NCBI GenBank assembly: GCA_964578605.1
Contig: CAZODO010000010.1
Location: 16,802-80,801, forward strand
Length of the DNA: 64,000 bases
Reading direction: 5' to 3'
Source of the DNA: JAXMHN01 sp964578605
GTDB taxonomy: Bacteria > Verrucomicrobiota > Verrucomicrobiia > Limisphaerales > SIBE01
Shown one piece after another: positions 1-8,608 of the stretch. Each line of letters starts with the position of its first letter. Position 1 is the stretch's first letter. The notes beneath the pieces were generated by a model, which saw nothing but the letters and a program-made list of their open reading frames with translations, searched no databases and had not been told where the DNA came from. A program made the position numbers and the translations under genes.

Positions 1-25
1 GGATCGACCGACGGAGAGAACCGCG

Positions 26-1135
26 ATGGCCAATGCGGTCGATTATCTCCGCCGACACTTAGACCCCGACGGCCGGTTCAAATATACGGTCGAAGTGGAT
101 GGCACGCCGCGGGGACGTTCCTATAACGTATTGAGGCACGCGGGGACCATCTATGGAATGGCGTTGTATGACGAATTCTCGCCCGAGCCCGCCACGCGCC
201 AAGCTATTCTCCAATCGACGAGATATCTTCTCCGGAACTATGTGCGGCCGGTGACGAACCACTTGGGGATGCGTGCGGTGTTTTCGCTGCCTGGCGAGGA
301 GATCGATGGACCGCGCCCGCAGATCAAGTTGGGAGGTTGCGCGCTCGGTTTGATCGCCTTGATCAAAGCGCGGGCACTGGACGCGGGCGCGGTTGAGCCG
401 GGTGTGCTCCGGGAGTTGGGAAATTTCATCCTGTTCATGCAAGAGGGCAACGGACACTTCCGATCCAAGTGTGACGAAGAGGGCTTGTTTTTCGAAGGAT
501 TTGAGTCTGCCTACTACCCGGGGGAAGCGATTCTCGCCTTGACGCTACTCCACGAGGTTGATCCGGACCCTCGGTGGTTAGAGGCGGCACTCAGGGGGGT
601 TCATTATTTGGCGGAACGTCGAAAGGAAGTGCCCATCGATCAACTGCCCAACGATCACTGGCTGATGATCGCGATCGCCGCGCTTTTACCGAAGTGGGAA
701 ACCGCGCACGAGCCGATCATCTCGCGCCAACGATTGCTCGACCATAGCCTGGCAATTGGAACGATGATGCTGCATGAGCAGTGGCGGACCTCCTGGATTC
801 CCGGTTTGAGTGGCGCTTTCACTCCGGATGGGGCGGTAACCCCTTCCGCAACCCGCCTGGAAGGTTTGGTGGCGCTCTATCGAGTGCTTCCTCACGATCA
901 CCCTCGACGGCAATCTCTCCTTCGCGCCATCGAACGTGGGCTGGTTTACGTCGGGCGCGCCCAGATCAGAGAAGGGAAGGCTAAAGGAGGTTTTCCGGGG
1001 GGCTGGGGGATTCTACCGAACGGCCTCCGGTCGGCAGTGCGAATCGACTATGTCCAACACGCGCTTAGTGCCTTAGTGGGGCATTACCGCATCGTGCCCG
1101 CTGAACTCGAGGGCAATGGAGTCGGATCCATGTAG
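26..1135 (+). CDS. alpha/alpha-toroid (six-hairpin glycosidase-like) protein, possibly 5'-partial
   Basis: A 369-residue protein with no signal peptide, rich in helical-hairpin repeats. The motif YNVLRHAGTIYGM near residue 33 and YYPGEAILALTLLHEVDP near residue 165 are of the kind seen in alpha/alpha-barrel proteins of the squalene-cyclase/six-hairpin glycosidase fold; the substrate cannot be read from sequence. The reading frame stays open to the first base of the window, so the ATG at 26 (with GGAGAG upstream) may be an internal methionine and the true protein may begin outside the window, possibly with another domain. It is followed by a remnant and then by oppositely oriented genes, so it looks like the last gene of its transcript. 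Family assignment is inference. Confidence 0.6.
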   Translation: MANAVDYLRRHLDPDGRFKYTVEVDGTPRGRSYNVLRHAGTIYGMALYDEFSPEPATRQAILQSTRYLLRNYVRPVTNHLGMRAVFSLPGEEIDGPRPQIKLGGCALGLIALIKARALDAGAVEPGVLRELGNFILFMQEGNGHFRSKCDEEGLFFEGFESAYYPGEAILALTLLHEVDPDPRWLEAALRGVHYLAERRKEVPIDQLPNDHWLMIAIAALLPKWETAHEPIISRQRLLDHSLAIGTMMLHEQWRTSWIPGLSGAFTPDGAVTPSATRLEGLVALYRVLPHDHPRRQSLLRAIERGLVYVGRAQIREGKAKGGFPGGWGILPNGLRSAVRIDYVQHALSALVGHYRIVPAELEGNGVGSM

Positions 1136-1199
1136 TTGATTAGGGATAGGTTTTTCAGCGGCACTTTGGTTTCCCCTACTGCCCCGTTGGAGAAGATCG

Positions 1200-1440
1200 T
1201 CAGGAATCAGGTAAGGTGCGCTCCTGGTCGTCCGGGCTTTCGTCAAACTCCGCCACGCCCTTCGAACCGACGTTCTCCAGCGTGGCGAACCTGCCCGCGA
1301 TCTTCTTCAGGCCCTCCTTGATCAGCCCCAGCTTGAGCACCATGTCGTCCCGATACTCGGCGAGGACGTGGGGTCAACTCGATGAGCACCGACCCAGCCG
1401 CTTCCGCAGCGGCGGCGGTGTAGTCTATGCGTGCTTCGTT
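1200..1440 (-). pseudogene. remnant of a nucleotidyltransferase-type protein (internal deletion and frameshift)
   Basis: On the minus strand, 1440-1372 reads ARIDYTAAAAEAAGSVLIEL. After a frame change, 1367-1200 reads VLAEYRDDMVLKLGLIKEGL, then IAGRFATLENVGSKGVAEF, and reaches a TGA. From memory these match the beginning (an alpha helix before the VGGWVP nucleotidyltransferase loop) and the end of one widespread family of 250-300 residue nucleotidyltransferase-like proteins, with the catalytic centre missing. The two halves are in different frames and lack a start codon, so this is a dead fragment. The family name is a recollection and should be tested by search. Confidence 0.5.
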
Positions 1441-1495
1441 CTTCGGCGCTCGGATCTCGGATTTCTTTCGGCCCTCGGATTTCGGTCTTCGGATT
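1434..1495. repeat. TTCGG-rich intergenic repeat, copy 1
   Basis: A short run of degenerate CTCGGATTT / CTTCGG units. The string TCGGATTTCTTTCGGC at 1457-1472 recurs exactly at 6494-6509, and TCGGTCTTCGG occurs at both places and, inverted, near 43613-43631. It lies just outside the 3' end of the fucosidase gene. Confidence 0.5.
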
Positions 1496-1498
1496 GGG

Positions 1499-3997
1499 TT
1501 ACTTGCCAGCCGGCCGGACGGTGAACGTTTCGCCCTGGCGCGACGCAAATTGCAGGATCCCATTACTCCGTTGGCAGGGCACCGGGCGGCCTTGGCTGTC
1601 GGTGGCGTTGAACCCGCCTGGCGCTTCTTGGATCCGGCAGGGCTGATCGCGGTCGGACGTGATGGTCGCCGCGGTTAAAGCGCCCTTATCCCAGCGCATC
1701 CCCACGGTAAATCCATCGCGTGCCCGGAGTCCGGAGACCGATCCCTGCGACCAGGCGCCGGGCAGAGCGGGCAGCAACCGGATCATTCCGCCATGGCTTT
1801 GGAGGAGCATTTCCGCGATGCCGGCGGTTCCGCCGAAATTGCCGTCGATCTGGAAGGGCGGATGGGCGCAGAACAAGTTGGCGTAGGTGCCGGATCCGCC
1901 GCCTTTGTAGTCGAACCCGAGATCGCCCGTAGGGTTCAGGAGATCGCGGAGAATCTTGTGTGCGCGATTGCCGTCGCCGAGCCTGGACCAGAAGCTGATT
2001 TTCCAGGCCAGCGACCATCCCGTTCCGGCATCGCCGCGCCGCTCGAGAGAGACCTGAGCCGCCCGCGCGAGTTCCGGGGTGGCTTCGGGAGTGATTTCGG
2101 CGCCCGGGAACAGCCCCCACAGGTGAGAGACGTGGCGGTGATGCGGCTCCGGTTCGGCATATTCCTCGAGCCACTCGAGCAATTGCCCTTGGGAACCCAC
2201 CTGATTGGGCGCCAAGCGCCCCCGCTTGTCGATCAGTTCGCGGCGCAGGGCGTCGTCCACACCGAGGATCGCGGCCGCTTCGGCGCAATTGCCGAAGAGA
2301 TCGCGCAAGAGCTGCTGATCCATGGCCGGTCCCATGCAAATCTGCCCGACAAACCCGTCCGGGGTGCGGTAGCTGTTTTCCGGTGAATTGGAAGGTGCGG
2401 TGACCAGCCATCCATGCTTCGGTTCTTCGATGAGCAGGTCGCTATAGAAGAGCGCCGTGCCTTTCATGATGGGGTAAGCCCACGCGAGGAACTCTCGGTC
2501 TTTGGTGAAAGCGTAATGTTCCCAAAGATGCTGGCAAAGCCAGGCCGATCCGCCGACGGTGGCGCCCCAGGACGCCTGTTCGCCAGGCGCGGTAAAACCC
2601 CACGGATTCGTGATCACGTGCGCCACCCAACCCGGGGCGTCGTAGTAAGCGCGGGCCGTGCGTGCTCCCGGTTTCTGGAGAGACTCGATCAGCTTGAACA
2701 TCGGTTCGTGCAGTTCGGAAAGGTTGCAGACCTCCGCCGGCCAGTAATTCATCTGCACGTTGATATCCAGGTGGTAATCGCCATTCCAGGGCGTCTGGAT
2801 CTCCTCCGCCCAGAGGCCCTGCAGGTTGGCAGGCAAACCGCCCGGGCGCGACGAACTGATCAAGAGGTACCGCCCAAACTGGAAGTAAAGCGCCATCAAC
2901 TTCGGGTCGCTGCCGCCCTGTTTCAAAGCCACCAACCGGCGGGGAATAGGAAGCGCCGCAGCCGCACTGGCCGAAGGTTCGCTGGTCTCCAGAGCCAAGG
3001 ATACGCGCTTGAAAAGGCGCTGGTAATCCGCCAGATGCGCCTGGCGCAGATCCGTCCAGCTCTTGCGGGCTGCCTTTTCCATATCCGCCAGGCTGGCCTG
3101 CTCCGGGTCCGCGGTGCGGCGTCCGGCGAACCCCTGGTAATCCGTGGCGGCAGCGAAGAAGAGCAGGACCTCGTCGGCACGCGCCACGCGCAGCGATTTG
3201 CCGGGGCCGCTGGTCACGCTGCCGCCTCGCGGCACGACGCGCAACCGCCCCGCGTACTTCATCCCTTTGCCATCCACGCCGTTGTTAAGCTGGCCTGTCA
3301 TCAGGAGTTCAAACGCGCCTGATACCCGGGTTTCGAACCGCTCCGGCCGGTCGAGCGCAATGTCGAACGTGACAGCGCCGGGCTGGTTGGCGCCGATCCG
3401 CATGACAATCGCCTGGTCAGGAGCGCTCACGAAGGTTTCGCGAGTGAACCTGATGCCGTTCTGTTCGTAGCTGACGCGCGCAATGGCTTCGTTCAGATCC
3501 AGCTCGCGGCGGTACTTGGAGGGGTTTCCGGCGCCAGAATCGAATGACAGCCGCAGGTTGCCGAGCACCTGGTAACACCCGAACGGCACGTTTGCGCCGC
3601 TGCCATGCCCCGAACCCTTTCCGCGGCACGTGAAGTTCTCCATAACCAGCTTCTGGGCCTCGGCGTTTTTCCCTTCCTTCAGCAATCGCTGGACTTCCGC
3701 CAACTTTTGATGGGCGTCAGGGCGGTTGGCGTCCTCGGGAGACCCGGACCAGAGGGAGATTTCGTTGAGGACGATGCGCTCCTGTTGGACGCCGCCGAAG
3801 ACCATGGCGCCAAGCCGGCCGTTGCCCAAGGGCAAGCTTTGGCTGAAATGGCTTGCCGGTTGATCGTAATACATTGTGAGATCGGTGGCGGAGGGAGTCT
3901 GCGTTTCCGCCGCCGAAGAGATCGCGCCCGATCCGAGCAGGAGAGAAAGGGCAACCCGAAAGGCAATAGCGTGCTGGTTCATGCGTGCGTCAGGCAT
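1499..3997 (-). CDS. alpha-L-fucosidase, glycoside hydrolase family 95, secreted
   Basis: 832 residues, a typical length for GH95 inverting 1,2-alpha-L-fucosidases, which remove terminal fucose from plant or host glycans. Residues 7-30 form a signal peptide (IAFRVALSLLLGSG then a SSA-AE cleavage-like site), so it acts outside the cytoplasm. The N-terminal beta domain contains LPLGNGRLGAMVFGG (56-70) and LNEISLWSG. The catalytic (alpha/alpha)6 barrel has DINVQMNYWPAEVCNL (411-426), SPENSY with E540 as probable general acid, and FQIDGNFGGTAG with D718 as probable partner of the asparagine that activates water. All expected motifs are present. The ATG five codons in (3982) is an equally good start. 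It stands alone between a remnant and ilvB, both of which are separately organised. Confidence 0.9.
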   Translation of the reverse strand: MPDARMNQHAIAFRVALSLLLGSGAISSAAETQTPSATDLTMYYDQPASHFSQSLPLGNGRLGAMVFGGVQQERIVLNEISLWSGSPEDANRPDAHQKLAEVQRLLKEGKNAEAQKLVMENFTCRGKGSGHGSGANVPFGCYQVLGNLRLSFDSGAGNPSKYRRELDLNEAIARVSYEQNGIRFTRETFVSAPDQAIVMRIGANQPGAVTFDIALDRPERFETRVSGAFELLMTGQLNNGVDGKGMKYAGRLRVVPRGGSVTSGPGKSLRVARADEVLLFFAAATDYQGFAGRRTADPEQASLADMEKAARKSWTDLRQAHLADYQRLFKRVSLALETSEPSASAAAALPIPRRLVALKQGGSDPKLMALYFQFGRYLLISSSRPGGLPANLQGLWAEEIQTPWNGDYHLDINVQMNYWPAEVCNLSELHEPMFKLIESLQKPGARTARAYYDAPGWVAHVITNPWGFTAPGEQASWGATVGGSAWLCQHLWEHYAFTKDREFLAWAYPIMKGTALFYSDLLIEEPKHGWLVTAPSNSPENSYRTPDGFVGQICMGPAMDQQLLRDLFGNCAEAAAILGVDDALRRELIDKRGRLAPNQVGSQGQLLEWLEEYAEPEPHHRHVSHLWGLFPGAEITPEATPELARAAQVSLERRGDAGTGWSLAWKISFWSRLGDGNRAHKILRDLLNPTGDLGFDYKGGGSGTYANLFCAHPPFQIDGNFGGTAGIAEMLLQSHGGMIRLLPALPGAWSQGSVSGLRARDGFTVGMRWDKGALTAATITSDRDQPCRIQEAPGGFNATDSQGRPVPCQRSNGILQFASRQGETFTVRPAGK

Positions 3998-4106
3998 ACC
4001 ACGGGCCGGGTAGGAAAGGCGAGCGTTTCAGACCGCACGAAATGAAAAGCGGGACCGGAAGAACCGGCCCCGCCAACTCCAAGCATCCCAAGCTGCGCAG
4101 GAGAGG

Positions 4107-5972
4107 CTATTGGTAGATCATCTCGCGCACGGTCTTGCCCGCCGGAATGAACGGCAGGACGTGCTCGGTGTAAGGCACGATCACGTCCAAGAGGTAGGGC
4201 TGATCCGAATCGAGCATCCGCTGGATGGCCGGACGCAGGTCTTTCTTGAAGATGACGCGTTCGCACGGGACGCTGAAGCTCTTGGCCATGGTGATGTAAT
4301 CCGGGTAAATCTGCTTCTTATTCGCGGGATCGCCCAAATAAGTATGGCCACGATTGCCTTTATAGAAGCGGTCTTCCCATTGCATCACCATGCCCAGGTG
4401 CTGGTTGTTCAGGATGATGGCTTTGGCAGCGATCTTCTCAATGTGCGCGGTGGCCAACTCCTGCACGTTCATCAGGAACGAGCCGTCGCCATCGATGTCC
4501 ACAACATGGCGGTCCGGGCAGGCCACCTTGGCCCCCAACGCGGCCGGGTAACCGTAACCCATCGCCCCAAGTCCGGCGCTGGTCAGGAGTTGCCGCGGGA
4601 AACTGAACTTGTAGAACTGGCCGGTCCACATCTGGTGCTGGCCGACGCCTGTGGTGAGAATGGCTTCGCCCTTGGTCAGTTCATACAAGGCTTCGATGGC
4701 CATCTGCGGAAGGATCACCTGGCTGGCGTCGCCGTCCATGAACTCCCGCACGTGCTGCGACCGGAGCACTTCGTCGGTGAGCCGGTAGGATAACGGCGCC
4801 TTTTCCTTCCACACCGCCACCTGCTTGTGCCAGGCATCGAACTTCTTCTTGATGGGCCGGGCGCGGACCAGTTTGTTGAGCTGTTCCAAAGCATACTTTA
4901 TATCGCTAATGATCGGCAGATGGGCCGGCTTGTTCTTATTAATCTCCGAGGCATCGATGTCGATATGAACGATGGTCCCGTGCTCGCAGAACTTGTCGAC
5001 CTTGCCCGTCACGCGATCATCAAACCGGACGCCGAACGCCAGGAGCAAGTCCGCCCCCGGAGCCACCTGCACCATTTCGTCGCCGCGCTTCTGAAACTCG
5101 CCGCTCACGGCCCAGTTGGCGTAGGCGGTCCCGTGCATGCCCAGCCAGCGCAACGAAAGCGGATGGTTCTCAGGAAACGCACCGCAGCCCATAAGGGTTG
5201 TCGTCACGGGAATGCCAGTGACCTCGACGAACTTCCGCAGTTCGCCCGACGCGTTGCTGCTGATAATGCCGCCCCCGACGTAAAGCAAAGGGCGCTCGGA
5301 TTTCTCGATCAAGCCAATGATCTCGTTCAGCGCCACGTCGTCCGCCCGTTTGTCAGGGCAATAACCCCGCAAATGTGCTTCCATCGGGTAAACCGGCTGC
5401 GTGCGCGCCTGTTGGACGTTCTTGGGGATGTCGATCATGACCGGCCCGGGCCTTCCCGTGCGGGCGATATGGAAGGCTTCCTTGATCACGCGCGGGATCT
5501 CGGTCACGTCGGTAATCAGGTAGCTATGCTTCACGATCGGCAGCGTGACGCCAAAAATGTCGGTCTCTTGAAAGGCGCCTTTGCCAATCATGTGCTGGGC
5601 CACCTGCCCCGTGATGCCGATCACGGGCACCGAATCCATGTAGGCGTCGGCAATCCCGGAAACCAGGTTTGTCGCCCCCGGTCCACTCGTTGCCATGCAC
5701 ACCCCCACCTTGCCCGAAGCGCGCGCATACCCTCCGGCTGCAAACGCTCCGCCCTGCTCGTGCCGCGGCAGGATCGTCCGGATCTTGGAGCGAGTGAGCG
5801 CCTGGTGAATCTCCATGCTCGCGCCGCCCGGGTAGGCAAAAATGGTGTCCACCCCCTCGCGTTCGAGGCAGGAAACCAGGATGTCACTTCCCAGCATAGC
5901 GGGGCCAACCTCGCTGCGGGTTTCAGCCGGGGCGGACGTTTTGGGGTGCGCGGTCTTCGATTCGGTGCTCAT
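4107..5972 (-). CDS. ilvB: acetolactate synthase large (catalytic) subunit
   Basis: 621 residues. It condenses two pyruvates, or pyruvate and 2-oxobutyrate, in the first common step of valine, leucine and isoleucine synthesis, using ThDP, Mg and FAD. The N-terminal ThDP-type domain starts after a 25-residue Ala/Ser/Thr-rich extension and carries the FAYPGGASMEIHQAL region and the activating glutamate in RHEQGGAFAAGGYAR. The C-terminal ThDP-binding motif runs from GDGSFLMNVQEL to NN. The substrate-channel residues look complete, so it should be active. No regulatory subunit (ilvN/ilvH) gene is adjacent, which is unusual for the biosynthetic enzyme. A leader peptide and terminator sit directly upstream, so transcription is probably controlled by attenuation. 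No clear Shine-Dalgarno is seen before the ATG. Confidence 0.95.
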   Translation of the reverse strand: MSTESKTAHPKTSAPAETRSEVGPAMLGSDILVSCLEREGVDTIFAYPGGASMEIHQALTRSKIRTILPRHEQGGAFAAGGYARASGKVGVCMATSGPGATNLVSGIADAYMDSVPVIGITGQVAQHMIGKGAFQETDIFGVTLPIVKHSYLITDVTEIPRVIKEAFHIARTGRPGPVMIDIPKNVQQARTQPVYPMEAHLRGYCPDKRADDVALNEIIGLIEKSERPLLYVGGGIISSNASGELRKFVEVTGIPVTTTLMGCGAFPENHPLSLRWLGMHGTAYANWAVSGEFQKRGDEMVQVAPGADLLLAFGVRFDDRVTGKVDKFCEHGTIVHIDIDASEINKNKPAHLPIISDIKYALEQLNKLVRARPIKKKFDAWHKQVAVWKEKAPLSYRLTDEVLRSQHVREFMDGDASQVILPQMAIEALYELTKGEAILTTGVGQHQMWTGQFYKFSFPRQLLTSAGLGAMGYGYPAALGAKVACPDRHVVDIDGDGSFLMNVQELATAHIEKIAAKAIILNNQHLGMVMQWEDRFYKGNRGHTYLGDPANKKQIYPDYITMAKSFSVPCERVIFKKDLRPAIQRMLDSDQPYLLDVIVPYTEHVLPFIPAGKTVREMIYQ

Positions 5973-6011
5973 TTTTGATTTTTAATATGGGGGCCGCTGG
6001 TCAGGGGCAAC

Positions 6012-6041
6012 AAAAAACCCACGACCATTTACGGCCGTGGG
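6012..6041 (-). terminator. rho-independent attenuator in the ilvB leader
   Basis: Read on the minus strand, CCCACGGCC and GGTCGTGGG form a 9-bp stem (one G-T pair) with a 6-base loop, followed by TTTTTT. It lies between the leader peptide stop (6061) and the ilvB start (5972). The 5' half of the stem can instead pair with GCCGTGG inside the leader ORF (6084-6078), giving an antiterminator. Confidence 0.88.
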
Positions 6042-6060
6042 TTCTTGTCAAATTCGAGGT

Positions 6061-6135
6061 CTAAAGGCGACAAGCAGCCACGGCGTCGCTCGCTACGACG
6101 ACCGCCAGCAGAACTTGACCCACCAGTAGATTCAT
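6061..6135 (-). CDS. ilvB leader (attenuator) peptide, 24 residues
   Basis: The peptide MNLLVGQVLLAVVVASDAVAACRL has five Leu and six Val, including adjacent Leu-Leu pairs and a Val-Val-Val run (codons GTC GTC GTA). This is the composition expected of a leader sensing charged tRNA-Leu and tRNA-Val. The stop lies 20 bases before the terminator stem. GGC-G-GTCG in the Ala-Val codons can pair with CGACGCC in Ser-Asp-Ala (segments 1:2), which would hide GCCGTGG (segment 2) from the terminator stem (segment 3). Ribosome stalling at the Val codons should open 1:2 and favour the antiterminator. There is no room for a ribosome binding site if transcription starts where the promoter predicts. Confidence 0.8.
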   Translation of the reverse strand: MNLLVGQVLLAVVVASDAVAACRL

Positions 6136-6142
6136 CGCGATC

Positions 6143-6170
6143 ACCGTAGCAGCAAACGTTCCGCCGTCAA
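6143..6170 (-). promoter_or_regulatory. predicted sigma70-type promoter of the ilvB leader
   Basis: On the minus strand TTGACG (6170-6165), a 16-base spacer and TACGGT (6148-6143). The expected start point is 6-8 bases downstream, at about 6137-6135, which coincides with the leader ATG at 6135. The same -35/16/TAnnnT layout is seen before the FecR gene and tRNA-Glu in this window. Confidence 0.6.
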
Positions 6171-6262
6171 GGGGAGATTCAGCGTGCCGTTAAGAGCTTG
6201 GGAACTCTTCAAGAAGGGCCCGAACCGTTTCAAATCCAGCCTGCCTTTGGGGACGCCCCGTT

Positions 6263-6399
6263 GCTGACCCGGTGATCACCCGTGGATCACCCGTGGATCA
6301 CCCGTGGATCACCCGTGGATCACCCGTTGCCGAACGGGTCATCTACGGGTCATCTACGGGTCATCTACGGGTGAACTACGGGTGAACTACGGGTGAACC
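6263..6399. repeat. 11-base inverted tandem array, B type, copy 1
   Basis: Left arm: five GATCACCCGTG-type units from 6274 to 6328, with a degenerate sixth at 6263-6273. Then a 5-base centre GCCGA (6329-6333), then six units in the other orientation: three ACGGGTCATCT and three ACGGGTGAACT/C (6334-6399). The period is exactly 11 throughout. Arms are only partly complementary, because right-arm units carry local variants (GTCATCT, GTGAACT) not mirrored on the left. It lies between the ilvB promoter and the 3' end of the next gene. Confidence 0.9.
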
Positions 6400-6475
6400 C
6401 CGGCGCGAGGGCAATTGCCGGCTGGACCCGCGAGGCATCCATGGCTCGACGCCCCTCAAACGCCACCACCTTCTC

Positions 6476-6545
6476 GGAACTCGGATTCGGGATTCGGATT
6501 TCTTTCGGCGCCTTCGGGCTTCGGTCTTCGGGCTTCGGTCTTAAC
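6476..6545. repeat. TTCGG-rich intergenic repeat, copy 2
   Basis: Contains TCGGATTTCTTTCGGC (6494-6509), identical to 1457-1472, followed by two GGCTTCGGTCTTCGG-type units. It sits just downstream of the esterase fusion gene stop, as copy 1 does for the fucosidase gene. Confidence 0.5.
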
Positions 6546-6568
6546 CGTGACTGCGTTATCGTTAAAGG

Positions 6569-8554
6569 CTATTTCAATGGCTGACCCTGCAAGTGCGGAG
6601 ACACCACGTCAGGCGCCTGCGCATGCTCTGGTTGGAGCAGGAAATGGCGCAACGCGGCCAGGTCGTCCGCGTTCAACAGGTCGGCCTTGGCCGCATGCAG
6701 TTCGGTCCAGACCTCAGGACGGTCGGGTGTTCCCCAGAAGCGGACCTTTCGGCCTTGGGCATGTGCGCGAGCGACCAGGTCGCGCAAATGCTGACGTTGG
6801 GCGTCGGGGAACGGCCCGGTCCCGCGCCAGGCGAACAAGCGCTTCCAATCTTCGCTCACGAGGGGGATGAGGCTTGGGGGTAGCGTTCCGTCGAGGTCTT
6901 CGGGGCGGCCGTCGATGGCGGCATGACGAGCAGTCTCTTGCGCCAAGGTGTCCTTCGGACGGTTGCCCGAAATGACCACGGTGACGGCGTTGGTCACCAC
7001 ACGGGTGCTTGAGAAGCGTGTGAGCATTTCCGAGTAGCCTTCGAGGACGGTGCGCAAGGCGGCGTAAGTGGATTCGGCCTCGGACTTGAAATCGATCAAC
7101 AACAGAACAGGCGGGCCGCCTGGGTAAACGCGTCCGCCATTGTCCCTGACCCGTTGCCGGAGCGGATCGAGATAGAGCGCCTGGAGGGTTCGTTCCGGCC
7201 GGACGTCAGACCGGTCGTGGGCCACGAGCAGTTGGCCGTCCACCAGGTAGATATCGGCTTCGACGCTGCAAAAACCGTGGTCCAGGGCGTCCAAAAGCGG
7301 GCGGGTGTGCTCGTAATCATTATGGGCATGCGCCTGGGGCAGCGGCACCACCGCGGGGAGTTCCTCGTGTTCGGTGCTGACGACGCAATCGCGGTCGTCG
7401 AACAGGTTTATGTAGTAGACACGGGTCTGGTCCGGGAGCGTCGCGGAAACGAGGCCATCGGCAAAGGTGGCCGGCAGCGCTTCCCAACGGCGGTCCTGCC
7501 ATTTGCCCGTGTCGACCGTGTAGTTTAGTTCCGCTTTGCGGATGCCCCGTTCGGAGGAATACCGTGCCCAGACCTTGCGCCCGTCGCGCCCTTGCTCCGT
7601 GAATTTCGCGAGAGGCACACCGCTCTTCAGGATGCTGTCGGCAAAGACCCGGATTTCTTCCGGATTCTCTCCGGCGCCTCCGTGCCCGTGAGGCATTCGC
7701 AAACGGATGCAGAGCGTCCGCGGCCCGGGCGGGAGGCGATAGGAAAGCTGCAGGGCGTTGAACGTGTAAGCGAAGTCGTTGCTGCCGGTGACCCAGAGGA
7801 GAGGCATTTGCGCGGTGGGCAGGTAAACGGACGGATCCCACCAAGCCATCCATTGCGCGGCGCGTTCCGGACCGAGTTGAGCAAGGCTGGGGGCAAAGGC
7901 GTGGCGGTCCGTGAAGCCGCATCCGTACACGGGCACGGCTAGTCGAAAGCGCGAATCCACGCCCGCCAGGATGCACGTGAGATACCCGCCCCAGGAAATG
8001 CCGGTCACCCCGATCCGGTCCGGATCCACTTCCGGCAAGGAACGCAGGAGCGAGTGCGCCAGGATAGCGTCCGCGACGGCGTGGTAGGTCCATTGATCCG
8101 TGGGCGCGCGGTCCATCTGATCCAACCCGCCCCAGCCTGGAGGTCCGCCCTGCGGATCACGAACCCATTTGGCGTAGGTGCCCACGGGCACTTGCCCGCA
8201 GGTATCCATGGCAATGGCGGCGTATCCACGATCGGTCCACAAGCGCACCCACTCGTCAAACGCGGTTCCGCCGCCGCCGTGCACGAGGACCATCCCGGGC
8301 GCTTTTTCACCGGGGTTCAACTTGGGCAGGCCAAGCCAGGCGAACACGCGCGTGGGTTTGCCTTGGAAGGGCAGGCCGTCGAAGAAGACCGCCTTGACTC
8401 CGGGAGCGCTAGGACGTTCGAGGGCGCTCCATTTGGGAGCGTTCGACAGCACGTCCCTATCCCAAACAGGCCTCTCAGCGGCTGGTGAACGCCAGGTCTG
8501 CGCCAGGAGCCCAAGGCAGGATGCGACCAGCAGAATGCGGGCGATGGATTTCAC
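6569..8554 (-). CDS. secreted alpha/beta-hydrolase (acetylxylan esterase-like) fused to a PI-PLC/GDPD-like domain
   Basis: 661 residues with an N-terminal signal peptide (KSIARILLVASCLGLLAQ). Residues about 45-310 are an alpha/beta hydrolase of the acetyl-esterase/dienelactone-hydrolase type: oxyanion region VLVHGGGG (89-96), nucleophile elbow GISWGG with S187, acid in WVTGSNDFAY (about 260) and histidine in MPHGHGG (about 290). Residues about 405-640 are a TIM-barrel phosphodiesterase-like domain of the PI-PLC/AIM6 kind, with HAHNDYEH (409-416), VEADIYL (431-437) and LLVAHD (H447), positioned like the catalytic His, Glu-x-Asp and second His. All residues for both activities appear present. 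The fusion implies processing of an esterified or phosphodiester-linked glycan or lipid, but substrate is unknown. Neighbouring genes are independent. Confidence 0.75.
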   Translation of the reverse strand: MKSIARILLVASCLGLLAQTWRSPAAERPVWDRDVLSNAPKWSALERPSAPGVKAVFFDGLPFQGKPTRVFAWLGLPKLNPGEKAPGMVLVHGGGGTAFDEWVRLWTDRGYAAIAMDTCGQVPVGTYAKWVRDPQGGPPGWGGLDQMDRAPTDQWTYHAVADAILAHSLLRSLPEVDPDRIGVTGISWGGYLTCILAGVDSRFRLAVPVYGCGFTDRHAFAPSLAQLGPERAAQWMAWWDPSVYLPTAQMPLLWVTGSNDFAYTFNALQLSYRLPPGPRTLCIRLRMPHGHGGAGENPEEIRVFADSILKSGVPLAKFTEQGRDGRKVWARYSSERGIRKAELNYTVDTGKWQDRRWEALPATFADGLVSATLPDQTRVYYINLFDDRDCVVSTEHEELPAVVPLPQAHAHNDYEHTRPLLDALDHGFCSVEADIYLVDGQLLVAHDRSDVRPERTLQALYLDPLRQRVRDNGGRVYPGGPPVLLLIDFKSEAESTYAALRTVLEGYSEMLTRFSSTRVVTNAVTVVISGNRPKDTLAQETARHAAIDGRPEDLDGTLPPSLIPLVSEDWKRLFAWRGTGPFPDAQRQHLRDLVARAHAQGRKVRFWGTPDRPEVWTELHAAKADLLNADDLAALRHFLLQPEHAQAPDVVSPHLQGQPLK

Positions 8555-8608
8555 GGCGGCATCGTATCCGGCGCCGCCCGGCGATCAAGCTTTCGGCGGT
8601 CGCGAGCT

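Noticed and set aside
6263..6399. CRISPR-like array
   Set aside because: Units are 11 bases head to tail with no spacers and reverse direction at a centre, so this is not CRISPR; no cas genes are present.
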